From positions 29,048,094 to 29,112,093 of the forward strand of contig CM046857.1 of NCBI GenBank assembly GCA_025617745.1: DNA of 64,000 bases, given 5' to 3'. The position numbers and the translations under genes were made by a program. The notes beneath the pieces were generated by a model. It worked only from the letters and a program-made list of their open reading frames with translations. It was not told where the DNA came from and ran no database searches. Positions 24,101-32,757 of the stretch are shown piece after piece; within the stretch, counting starts at the first letter, position 1; each line of letters begins with the position of its first letter. Source of the DNA: Heliocidaris erythrogramma (taxonomy: Eukaryota > Echinodermata > Echinoidea > Camarodonta > Echinometridae).

Positions 24101-27100
24101 TCTCTTAAGAGCCAGAAGTGCATTAATTCATAGACTTTTAGACAGAGCTTACACCCTTCTGGCTATCCTCGCTCCTTCCCAATGCTACTTTCTTTCTTTT
24201 TTACAATAGCCTTCTGTCTTAAGATATATTTCTCTCATAGGCTACACAATAATAATCATAATATGGGATGTGGGAGGGTAAAAAGACAAATTAACAGTGG
24301 TAAGTATGATTCAAAGTTAACTACCATGTAATAGAGAATGTTACACATACATGTATATATATTCAATAAAATAAGGAATGTATTTAAGGAAAGCAGTAGA
24401 ATAGAGGGGGAGAGTGGGGGAAATATGTTTACAGTATAGTAGGATGCCTGGTCAATACAACCACTAATGGACAACAGTATAGAAATTTTAAACCAATACT
24501 GTTACTTATACTAGTCGAAGAATGTCAAGGTCACAAACTGCACGATTGGGAGTTTGGATTTCATTGAGTGATGATTGGCTTTAAATGAATTTTTAAGAAA
24601 TAATGATTACGGTATTATAATATTACAGATCAACTGAAATATTATATAGATCTATAAAAATATATTTTAAAAATAATATTTTAAAATATTTAAAAAAATA
24701 AGGTTAAAAATCTCTTTATCAGTCTTGACTCTGGACACTTGATAACTATAGAAAATTGAGTTCAAATAAAATAACACAATTGAGTTGATATGAGTTATGA
24801 CATCTTTTCATTTCAGTTTTAAGAAAAAAATGCATCAGCTCAACGATGGACTTTAAAGGGTCACTAAAATAAAAAAATAATTGCCCATTTTTCGTAGGAA
24901 GGTGTCATCAGGAGCCAAAAAATATCCATCACACAATTTTTAATGCATTCAGTCATATTTTATAATCATTTGAAAAGTACATTTTTGCTGATTTACACAG
25001 TCATAAGCCCCGCCCCTAAAAAAAACCCATCGAAGCGACATCGTGATCACGTGATCTGTGACGCATGAAAAGTAAGTGAAAATATTCCAATAACTTATAC
25101 CGTGCGATCCCGGAGGCCCCCGGCAGGCCCAGCCCGGTGCCGAGCATGATATTCACCGCATCGACCATTTGCATTGCGTATTTTCGTGTGTATAATTCCT
25201 CACAATAACTTTGATTTTGGGACACAGTTTCATCAATAATGCCTAATTGGTGTATAGTTGCGGGCTGTAGCAAGACCACTAAAGATGGTGTAAGCCTACA
25301 TCATTTTCCTAAAGATGAAAATCTACGGAAATTGTGGGTCGCAAATGTAAAGCTCACGCATGCAGAGTGGCAAGGGCCGGCCAAGTGAGTGGAGTACAAT
25401 CTGCAGCGATCACTTTGCCGAAGATGATTTTGAGGATCCTGGCCTGTATTCCGAATTTGGCATGAAGAGAAGGATAAGCTGGCTAAAAGATTCAGCTATT
25501 CCAACCATCAGACTTGGAGTCAAGTCTTCCAATCTGTTTTTCAACGACAGCAGCTGCAGCAGCTTCACCCGTAGACCGAAAATTCTGTCTCTCGTTCGTT
25601 AGCTAAGACGACCGAACGAGAGACAGCATTTTCGGTCTACTTCACCCGTAACTCCAGGGAGCTCCAACGCGTTGGAGCTCCCTGGAGTTACTTCACCCAC
25701 GGCCCTTCACCGTATTCTGCGAGGGGTTCAAACATATAATATGGTCGAATTTCCCCTTGCCACTCAAGCTTCTTTGCCTTCGGGGTCTGATAAATCATCT
25801 GATAAATCAGAGTTCGTATCTGCATGGCTCAGAAAAGTCCTCCAACTCGGAATCGCGGGCACTTTTCCTCTCTCTATATTAGTTACTCGAATTCAGCCAA
25901 AATCTAAGTCAGTACTATAACGTACTATGTAAAGCGAAGTAAAAAAAAAGCCCTAAGTGAAATAAACAAAACAAACAAAAGCGTTCACCAGTCGCTATGT
26001 ACGAGGGGAACATAGTCACTGCCGTACTAAAGATGTGTAGGACATTGTACATACAGACGCATAAAACGGCTGTGCACGCGTTTATGACCAAATGCAAAAC
26101 TTTCGTTCGGCAAGCTCAGATGGATGAGAACATTGTTCAAAAGAAAAGCTAAAAAACAAAACAAGTGCTGTATATTTGGGCAAAAGCATTTTCTGATCTT
26201 GTAGAAAATATATTGCTAATGATTATTCACTCCTAAGATTATATTGATTAATTTCCTATTTTCATAAATTGTCCGTTGAACAGAGGGGTCAAATACCGCA
26301 TTCTGTGTACAATACTATATGCTGCAGCCTGCAGATCTTGTGCCTCTTACTTTTCATACGTCACTTGGGGTTAGCCAATCAGCTCACGAGTTTTAAGGAA
26401 CGTTCCCAAAACCTCTACTTTTCCCCCTTTTTCGCCAAAACGAGACATAATTTGGACAATCGATTGGCAGATTCGTGATTAGAAGGCAAAACTACATGGA
26501 AAGAGCACCCATTTTCTCTCTAATTTAGTCAACCTTTAAATAAAATAGCTACATGGCTCAAAACAGATGTATAATAATAACAATTCACAGGTAAATGGAA
26601 GAAGCATATATTCCCTCAAATTATTTTTTAGTATTTAATACTAATACTAGTACTAGACCCCTCTATACTTAATACAAACCAGCATTGTACCAGCAAATGA
26701 CATTATCTTTTTTTTAAACTTAAAGACCTCAGCCTGACCGAATTTTGAAATATACACTTTATTCATCCACGGGGAGCTATATATTTTCTGAACAAATTGA
26801 AACCAACTTCATGAGATTCCGTTTCCTGTGGAATGAGTAACAGCGTCCCGAATGTTGAGCCCCGGTGGTTTTTCTGACGAGGGCCCCGTCTCTGAGGAAC
26901 GCTACTTTGCGGGGGGTGAAAATTTGATGACGACATATCATGTAGACGCACTCGGAGCTGTATACATGACATGTCGTCACACGTCTAGCGACCCCCTGCA
27001 GTTTCCTCTCTTGTTACGCAATAGGGAGGGGGCGGACCAAAAAAAATTCTTTTTTATTTTTTATGGATAAACGGAGACGAAAATTTATGAATACCCAGGG

Positions 27101-27774
27101 TAATTATATTCTTTGTTTACTAAGCTTTACGTCAATATATGGTTGTTTTGGGTCAGGCTGAGGTCTTTAAAGCTTCATTGTTTGCACGTTTCTTAAAATC
27201 GCTTTCATAAAACAACCTATGCTTTCATAAGGAACATGGAATTTGAATTTAAAATAACTACCCCGGTAAGTAAGTTCACAAGTGCGAACTGGCTAATATT
27301 ATAAATCAAAGTTTTTGCAGTCGAAAAGAGAGATTCAGTAACGAGTAAGCCATTTTATTGTCATTCCATTTCCATTAGTTATTGTTAGGCAAAGACAAAA
27401 ATCACAATTAATTTCAAAACCATTTCAAACTGGTTGTGCTAAAACATACACCATAAAAAGTTAAGCAAATTCGGAATAATGCTGATGCAACAAGCATACC
27501 GCACCGCGACTCACCATGTTGCGGGCGCGGGCAGCAAGAGGCTGCCGGCACGATGGCCGGCGGTGGCTACATAGTCTAGACAAGGAGATAGCTCATTTGT
27601 GAAGTTGTGTTGACTGGCTTGACATAATGAGAGATACATCTTTTCATACGTGTGGGACCTATCTCTCGGGTTGAAATTTATAGCAAGATTAATCTTTCGT
27701 TTACTTACTTTCCGAGCTGCTGTAAGCGTTCCATCAACGTCGAAAAGAATGATCTTTGATGTATCACGAGACAT
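14685..27774 (-). CDS. PMM2: PMM-A: phosphomannomutase, 7 coding exons, 248 aa
   Basis: Cytosolic HAD-superfamily enzyme that interconverts mannose-6-phosphate and mannose-1-phosphate, feeding GDP-mannose synthesis for N-glycosylation and GPI anchors. Coding exons (minus strand): 27774-27709, 23428-23237, 21717-21626, 20910-20811, 20297-20222, 16579-16467, 14792-14685. All introns are GT-AG, phases 0,0,2,0,1,0, and the spliced frame is open. Visible motifs: nucleophile DVDGT at residues 12-16, Arg21, VGGSD near 44-48, [10 protein letters not shown] with substrate Arg equivalents of human PMM2 R123, R134 and R141, lysine motif GWDK, FGDKT with Asp209, and GGNDHEIF with Asp217. Length matches human PMM2 (246 aa). 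It mixes PMM1-like (VFAENG, INF) and PMM2-like (GDKT, SIGGQ) residues, as expected of a gene that predates the vertebrate duplication. Start is the only ATG before the DVDGT exon in frame. Function rests on family knowledge. Confidence 0.95.
14855..15185. repeat. (GA)n/(GGGGA) microsatellite in PMM-A intron 6
   Basis: Mixed GAGAGA and GAGGGGAG runs over about 330 bp. Long Ser/Leu or Arg/Glu reading frames here are only repeat readings. Confidence 0.97.
15553..15785. mobile_element. MITE with GGGGCCGTATTCTGAAAAC-type ends
   Basis: Left GGGGCCGTATTCTGAAAAC; right is the complement with one change (GTTTTCAGAATACTGCCCC). Internal GTTAAC motifs are also inverted. No clear target duplication. Confidence 0.7.
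16467..16579 (-). CDS. PMM2: PMM-A exon 6 (lysine motif and FFGDKT)
   Basis: Acceptor CACAG|GCGG, donor GAG|GTAAAT. Encodes GQIS, FPKGWDK with the HAD motif III lysine, and IYFFGDKT with a metal-site aspartate. Confidence 0.95.
16708..16976 (+). mobile_element. tRNA-derived SINE
   Basis: The head 16709-16780 is tRNA-like: A-box TGGTCTAGTGGATAGG, B-box GGTTCGAATCC, and acceptor strands GTGTTGT/ACGGCAC that still pair with G-T wobbles. The body (CACCCAGGTGTAAATGG) follows, ending in GCGCTATATAAGTGGCCATT and ATT repeats. Antisense in PMM-A intron 5. Confidence 0.85.
17228..17412. mobile_element. MITE with AGTACAGTSAAACCTG ends
   Basis: AGTACAGTGAAACCTGTC at the left and, inverted, AGTACAGTCAAACCTG at the right. 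The interior repeats GGTCTTTATRGACAGGT. A decayed relative seems to lie at 23080-23215. Confidence 0.75.
17938..18206. mobile_element. 269-bp foldback element with a 13-bp target duplication
   Basis: Arms of about 120 bp (CACTATGAACATGGCGAAC... against ...GTTCATAGTG) enclose a short spacer. The direct repeat TAGACATATATTA is present at 17925-17937 and 18207-18219. Confidence 0.82.
18445..19401. mobile_element. Tc1/mariner-like non-autonomous element, TA duplication
   Basis: Ends CAGCCCTGGATAAAAC and, inverted, CAGCTCTGGAAAAAAT, both continuing into GACCAGCTCC, flanked by TA (18443-18444; 19402-19403). The interior has scattered inverted AATTGTC/GACAATT motifs but no transposase frame. Confidence 0.72.
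20222..20297 (-). CDS. PMM2: PMM-A exon 5
   Basis: Acceptor TTCAG|GCT, donor ATAG|GTAAGA (phase 1, splitting the Gly of SIGGQ). Encodes [13 protein letters not shown] through LVFSI, matching the human FVADLRKEF...LTFSI helix and strand. Confidence 0.94.
20811..20910 (-). CDS. PMM2: PMM-A exon 4 (cap-domain substrate-binding residues)
   Basis: Acceptor TTTCAG|GGG, donor AAG|GTAAGA. Encodes [17 protein letters not shown] and the PER arginine; all three arginines equivalent to human R123, R134 and R141 are present. Confidence 0.95.
21245..21478. mobile_element. 234-bp MITE, copy 1 (PMM-A intron 3)
   Basis: Perfect 30-bp terminal inverted repeat beginning ATAGACCTGTTTACTAAGTG. The interior includes ACAGGTTAATGGAATACCTC. 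A full-length second copy is at 45893-46138. TA at the ends fits a Tc1/mariner-type target. Confidence 0.88.
21626..21717 (-). CDS. PMM2: PMM-A exon 3 (residues 87-117)
   Basis: Acceptor CTTCAG|AGC, donor AAAAG|GTAAG (phase 2, splitting an Arg codon). Encodes the cap-domain start SIQKF through LPLK, aligned to human NIQSHLGE...LPKK. Confidence 0.94.
22680..22736. repeat. Poly-C tract of about 50 bases
   Basis: Nearly pure C interrupted by T and A. The longest of more than a dozen C runs in the window. Lies in PMM-A intron 2. Confidence 0.95.
22918..23075 (+). repeat. Short tandem duplication joined to a SINE tail
   Basis: GTTAAGTTAGGTAGTTATGT then ATATTGTAA occurs twice (22935 and 22980). 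It is followed by TTGTAAAGCGCTTAG, GCACTATATAAATATTG and ATT repeats, the tail of the SINE type seen at 16976. Confidence 0.7.
23237..23428 (-). CDS. PMM2: PMM-A exon 2 (residues 23-86)
   Basis: Acceptor CTGCAG|GTC, donor CAG|GTATTG. Encodes the VIEPDM start, the GGSD motif and FDFVFAENG. It equals human PMM2 exons 2 and 3 fused: the human intron inside this stretch (after c.178) is absent. Confidence 0.94.
25239..25602 (+). pseudogene. Frameshifted THAP-domain ORF inside a Kolobok-like transposon
   Basis: Two overlapping frames make one THAP zinc-finger. Frame 1 (25239-25388): starts [10 protein letters not shown] with the first zinc-ligand pair (C5, C10), then [14 protein letters not shown] and HAEWQGPAK before a TGA. 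Frame 2 (about 25369-25602): [16 protein letters not shown] with the Cys-x2-His pair, then [10 protein letters not shown] and SAIPTI, the usual AVPTI-like end of the domain. A one-base shift joins them. A GTGAGT donor-like string sits at the shift, but the homologous sequence continues directly, so a frameshift is likelier than an intron. The frame then ends inside a small palindrome inserted at 25571-25640. Antisense to PMM-A, in its intron 1. THAP domains bind DNA and form the N terminus of Kolobok transposases. Confidence 0.8.
25564..25698. repeat. Two short palindromes separated by TTCACCC repeats
   Basis: TTCACCC occurs at 25564-25570, 25641-25647 and 25692-25698. Between the first two lies 25571-25640: 28-bp arms (GTAGACCGAAAA... 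and its complement) with one mismatch and a 14-bp loop. Between the second and third lies 25648-25691: a perfect 44-bp palindrome, GTAACTCCAGGGAGCTCCAA and onward, symmetrical about CG. Both inserts start GTA and end TAC. Confidence 0.9.
26724..27166. mobile_element. 443-bp MITE with TTAA target duplication
   Basis: Terminal inverted repeats AGACCTCAGCCTGACC at both ends, flanked by TTAA at 26720-26723 and 27167-27170. Inside, 26927-26977 is a hairpin (GACGACATATCATG against CATGACATGTCGTC). No ORF of note. Lies in PMM-A intron 1 next to the THAP element. Confidence 0.8.
27709..27774 (-). CDS. PMM2: PMM-A exon 1 (residues 1-22)
   Basis: Starts at the ATG on the complement of 27774. It carries the catalytic DVDGT motif and ends in ...TAARK at donor AAA|GTAAGT. 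The phase 0 boundary after codon 22 is the same as in human PMM2. Confidence 0.95.
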
Positions 27775-28139
27775 ATTGGTGCACTGGACGATATGTAATC
27801 AAGGAAAAGGAGAAAATGAAAACTGTAGCAGCCGAAATCATGTGGTGTGACACGTAGGCTAGGCGCGCTCACGGGGTACCGTACACCGTACGTACAAGCT
27901 TAGGTATAATTGTAAATGTACATGCCATAGTACACATGCGCAAATATGTACGAAGGATCTTGGACACTTCCAGAGGTCGAGGCCGGATATCCATTCCACT
28001 GACCTCAGTGATCTATTCGCTGATGACGTCACAAGCATGTCAAGAACGACTACTGTAATCCATGGTTGGTATTAGTATTACATAAGCTGGAATTAATTTC
28101 TTAAACATAAAAAGGATTGGTTTGTTTATAATACCGGGC

Positions 28140-28695
28140 AGCGAGGCGGTTAATTCGGGCGAGGGGAGGCAGGGGTACACAGTGCCCCCAATTATGTTTC
28201 AAGAATACCCATATAAGCGTCCCTCTTTTTTTTTAACCTGCAAGGTGTCTTTTTTTAGTCAAATGTGATCCCATTTTTTATATTTTAAGAAATGCCCATT
28301 TTCCTTTGTACCCCTTTGCCCTTTCTGATAAGTGCCTCCTTTATCTTTTGATAAGTGCAGGTGCCCTACTACCACAACAATAATTAGGCTATTATAGGCA
28401 GTGTGAAGCTGGGGCAGGAAGGACATAGGGCTAGGGGTCCGAATGCCCCGGATAATTTTACAAGAACGGACATTGCCTGCATTATCGTGCTCATTTGCAA
28501 TGAAATCAAGACTTCTCCTTCCCTTCTCTATCTGAAATCATTTTAATTTGTGCCCCTTTTAGACAGTGTGCTCCTTTATAAACACATGCCCTGCTCAACT
28601 CCTATAAGAGGCATACTCTAAGCTATTATTACCCTTTTAAATCCATGCCCGCCTTTAAAACTTCACAAATACATCTTATTTGTGTATCTGATTCA
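28140..28695. other. Non-coding part of the PMM-A/PMM-B spacer
   Basis: T/C-rich sequence with repeated TGCCC/GTGCCCC phrases; similar sequence resumes at 31080-31260 on the other side of the LINE, which suggests that the LINE inserted into it. No gene seen. Confidence 0.45.
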
Positions 28696-28819
28696 ATGAT
28701 TTCGATGACAAAGAAATCTGGAACCCTTCCAATAGGATTTAGTGACCATTCCCTGGTTTACACAATACTAAGCCAAAACCTCCCTAAATTAAAGCCTGAA
28801 ATCTTTCCGAACCTTTAGG

Positions 28820-28979
28820 CAGGGGCCGCGGAACGTCTTGGAAAGTGGAGGGGCTTAATGGGGGGCTGCGTGTATAACCACATTTTTGCACTGCCATACG
28901 TTTGCACGTGTTTACTGAAAAAAGTGGGGGCTGCAGCCCCCTCCCCCCCCCCCCCCCCCCCCCGGTTCCGCGATCCCTG
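28820..28979. mobile_element. 160-bp MITE with poly-C, inserted in the LINE
   Basis: Ends CAGGGGCCGCGGAAC and GGTTCCGCGATCCCTG, flanked by the direct repeat TTAGG (28815-28819; 28980-28984). Its right half carries a C run of about 35 bases. Confidence 0.78.
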
Positions 28980-29378
28980 TTAGGTTCTTTTCCGAGGATG
29001 ATTTTGTAAAAGACCTATCACATGTACAATGGAACAGTGTATTCTCTCAAAGGAATAATGTAGACTCTAGCTGGAAAAATTCAAAGAAACATCTTCTGAT
29101 TTAAGTAACAAACACATCCCTTTCGTCTCAGAAAGAATATTAGAGGTTCTCCCTGATTTAATACAAATGAATATCGTGCCCTAGCAAGAGATCGTGATTA
29201 TCACAAACGAAAGTTTAATGACCTGAAGAAACGACTGACTATAACTGGTCAATTATGGGATTCATCTCTAGATGAACTGGGTAAAATATAGACATCTCCG
29301 AAACAAAGCAAATAATTTGAATAAGAAATTAAAAAGGGAATTTTACCACAGTAAATTACGAGAGAATGGTAATAATAT

Positions 29379-30141
29379 ATGCAAAATTCATGGAAGGTAT
29401 TAAAAGACTTACTTCTGAATAAGAAGGGTGCAGTCAACTCAAATAGCAGTGTCAATATTGGATCTCAAGTTGTTTTAGATAAACGTAAAATATCTAATGC
29501 ATTTAATGAAATGTTCGTTCATGTTGGTATTCAAAATACTCTTTCTGAAGAGGAAAATGTTAATTCTTTACACACTTTGTTGAAACCTACTACTGATTTT
29601 GTTTTCAATGAAATTCAATCAAAGTTTGTGCAAAATGAATTGGAGAAGATTGCAGTAAATAAGGCTACAGGTCTGGATGAATTGCACCGGAGACTTCTAA
29701 AAGTCGCAGCCCCTTTTATTGCCAAACCACTTACAACAATTTAACAAATCTCTAAACTCAGGAAGTTTTCCTGATGACTTTAAGAGGGCCAAGGTAATTC
29801 CAATTCCAAAGGGCGGGGATTCAAATGAATTGGGCAATTACAGACCAATTTCGTTGTTGTCATGTGTTTCGAAAATTCTTGAGAGAGCAGTCCACATACA
29901 GCTCTATGAACATCTCAAGGAACATCAATTATTATCTGAGCGTCAATCAGGCTTTCGCCCGAAGCACTCAACCACAACATGCTTAATTGAAATAACTGAC
30001 TTTTTGTTGAATAACCTTGATATTGGTCAAATAACTGGGGCAATTTTTCTAGACCTGAAGAAGGCTTTCGATGTTATATCGCACAATATCCTCTTATCTA
30101 AATTGCCATACTATGGTATAACATCAGTTACATTGGAATGA
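29379..30141 (+). pseudogene. Reverse transcriptase fragment, frameshifted
   Basis: Two adjoining frames (29379-29744 and 29719-30141) together give RT motifs 0 to 3. The break near 29740 is a one- or two-base shift within ...PLTTIF/NKSLNSG. Part of the LINE at 28696-31062; not functional. Confidence 0.85.
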
Positions 30142-31639
30142 TTTTCTTCTTATCTTGAGAACAGACAGTTCAAAGTACTTTTTAGACTGCCCCAGGGCTC
30201 AATACTGGGGTCCTTGTTGTTTTGTTTATGTCTAAATGATTATGCAATTTAAAGTTTAACGAATCAACCAAAATTGCTCTCTACGCTGATGACACAGCAA
30301 TTTTCTGTAAAGGAAATAGTATTACAGATTGCCAAACGTGCCTTCAAAGGGAATATGATTTGATAAACAAATGGTTTAAGGTCAATAAGATGCAAATAAA
30401 TGCTAAAAAAAAAAACTATGATATTTGGCACCAAGCGAAAAATCAAAAATCATATTCTGAAAATAAGACATGGAAATGATTATTTGGAAACTGTCACTGA
30501 TTTTAAATATCTAGGAGCCATTCTGGATCAGAGTTTAAGTTGATCGTTACATATTATATCCCATATTATCAAGAAGATAAATCGAGCCATTGCATGTATA
30601 AGACGGATCCAGTATTGTTTAACTCGGCGAATACTTGAACAAATAGTACTATTCTCTTATCCTTCCACATAATTATAGACTATATTGTTCAGTCGTGTGG
30701 GGTACCTGTAAAAAGACAGATTCAACGTATATAGCCAAAATAGATAATGCTAGATTAGCGCTCAAAACTGAATATACAACCTCCAAAGGTACTAGGCAAG
30801 CTTGACTGGCTGTTTTCAAAATACTAAATGATCTAACCCCTTATTATTTAAAAGACTTGATTATTTGTTTTATGTTGCTTATACCTATTTCTATTGTTTA
30901 CACTCAGTTTCATGTTATACTGTATCTGTACTTTAACATTGTCCAGGTTTTTTTTTCTTTGTATAAACACAGGGCTCTTTTTAAAGCAGGCCTTTATAGG
31001 CTCTGAAAAGACTACCCTGTGTTTAAATAAAACGTAATAAATAAATAAAAATAAATAAATCAATAGCAATGTGATGATGAGGAGGACATGGAGAACCAAG
31101 TGCCAAATATAGGGGTCCCTTTTCAATATAAAAATATGCCCTATTTACAACTATCTTGTCTCTAATGAAATCGTCCCTTTTTAAGTAATAGAGGAAGCTC
31201 CCGTAAATATGCCTCTTCCAAAGTGCCCCTTATACTAAAGATGACACTGCTAAATTACTAAATTAAGCGTCTCTGACATCCGATAATCCCCCCCCCCCCA
31301 AAAAAAGGGTTTTGCAAAATGCTTTGGAACTTACAGAAAAATTATTTATCGTTTGTATAATACCTGACAGTATACGTGCATGCCCTTCCGAATTTTGATA
31401 ACGTGCACTGTCAAAGCTTGACTTATTAATTGCCTGATTTGTATGAGAATACTTCTTGAAAGCACATGTACCCAAAATAATGTCAACCGTGTTGATAAAA
31501 AAGTTATTGTGACTTTAACGAGACATTTTACCACTCCCCTACCCTCCCCAATGCACAGAATTATGTCTTATTATACTCGCTCGCATCAGTCGCATGTGCA
31601 TCTAAAGCAAATAAGGGTGATTTCTTCTTGTCTGAAAAA

Positions 31640-31702
31640 TTCTTCCTCCTCCTCCTCCTCCTCCTCCTCCTCCTTCTTCTTCTTCTTCTTCCGATTCTTC
31701 TT
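31640..31702. repeat. (TCC)n/(TTC)n microsatellite
   Basis: Pyrimidine tract; the Ser/Phe-rich and Glu-rich frames over it are repeat readings. Confidence 0.95.
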
Positions 31703-31991
31703 CGCTCTTCTTCTTCTTAATTCGTTTTTCCCCATCACCCGTCCTGGCTCTTTCCTTCTTATTGTCTTCATATTTATCCTTATTCAAGTTCCCGGATTTC
31801 CCTTCCTTTTTTTCTAAGGGGCATGCCTATACCCCTACATTTTGTTAATCGGCCTGTATACGCTATACGGGTAACTTTGAGTTTTTAGATCCACAATCAT
31901 TATGGGGTGAACAAATATTCTCGTTTCTTGAAAAACTGATACATCATTCTTTGACCTGAATTATATACTGAATATGGCAGGGAGAAGGTTG

Positions 31992-32052
31992 AATTACATT
32001 CAGTTTACAATTGAAATATAATATATATTTCAATTGTAAACTGAATGTAATT
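31992..32052. repeat. Perfect hairpin, 29-bp arms
   Basis: AATTACATTCAGTTTACAAT and on, mirrored exactly after a 3-base spacer. No target duplication is obvious. Confidence 0.92.
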
Positions 32053-32691
32053 ATGAAAATACAGTCATAATGTCAGAACAATGAATAATTCATATAAGTT
32101 ATAACGCTAAACGAGAATGCTTATAAAGTTAGCAAATATTTTGAAAATGAGGAAGCAAGTAAAAAATATGATCAGATATCAGGATATGGGCTGGTTAGTT
32201 CAGATTAATTGATTATCAATTCATTTCAAATTTGACAGTCATCATTTTCCGAAAAATGGCATGCCATAATTTCCTATTGCAACATAACAGTTTTATATCC
32301 TGGTTCGTATATCGTGGTAGACCGATGCCGATGCATGGTCATAATAAACTTTTTTGTTTGTATGTTGTCTAGCCGCGCACGTATAGCATGTACACCGTGA
32401 TGTATACATGCATGTACACCACACACGCACCGTACCGGCTCTCTGATCTGCGCTGGCGCTCAGCCGGTATATCATCTAGGCCGGTAGTAGTAATTTGTAC
32501 CCGTCCTCGGGCTCAGTACCTTTCAATCATGTTCGTCGTTGTGCTGTTGTTATCCTGAAATTAACACTTTTCTCCTGTTCCTGGTGGCATGCGTGATTGT
32601 GTTCCTTCTTTAGTACTGGTAATCTGGTACACATACTTGTTGACGGTGGTAATCGAACTTGATGCCGAAAGCTAGCAGTAGCGGCTGAATG

Positions 32692-32757
32692 ATGGGGAGA
32701 AACTGCCGGAGAATATGTCTTTTTGACATGGATGGGACTATCACACACACGAGAAAG
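32692..32757 (+). CDS. PMM2-like: PMM-B exon 1 (residues 1-22)
   Basis: ATG in a GATGATGGGG context; encodes [11 protein letters not shown] and ends THTRK at donor AAG|GTAATT. The DxDGT nucleophile and Arg21 are kept. Same phase 0 end after codon 22 as PMM-A. Confidence 0.93.

Larger units (their letters stand above)
24857..26535 (+). mobile_element. Kolobok-like DNA transposon remnant, TTAA target duplication
   Basis: Ends AGGGTCACTAAA (24857) and, inverted, AGGTTGACTAAA (26535), each flanked by TTAA (24853-24856; 26536-26539). A second inverted match, GTGACGCATGAAAAGTAAG near 25060 and its complement near 26345, lies inside. TTAA duplication, an AGG start and a THAP ORF inside are the Kolobok hallmarks. 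No full transposase core is visible in 1.7 kb, so it is a deleted or non-autonomous copy. Confidence 0.7.
28696..31062 (+). mobile_element. Decayed non-LTR retrotransposon (CR1/L2/Jockey type), 5'-truncated
   Basis: Order of pieces: end of the APE endonuclease (GFSDHSLVYTIL near 28735), a MITE insertion (28820-28979), linker, then reverse transcriptase with KATGLD (29660), YRPISLLSCVSKILE (29840), GFRPKHSTT (29950), FLDLKKAFD (30045), PQGSILG (30190), YADDT (30280), FKYLGAILD (30500) and a CSVVWG C-terminal segment (30690). Several frameshifts and stops break it. The 3' end is an AATA-rich tail at 31030-31062. Confidence 0.88.

Noticed and set aside
25360..25388. GTGAGT donor at the THAP frame break as a real intron
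   Set aside because: THAP homology resumes immediately in the other frame, so splicing would remove conserved zinc-ligand sequence.
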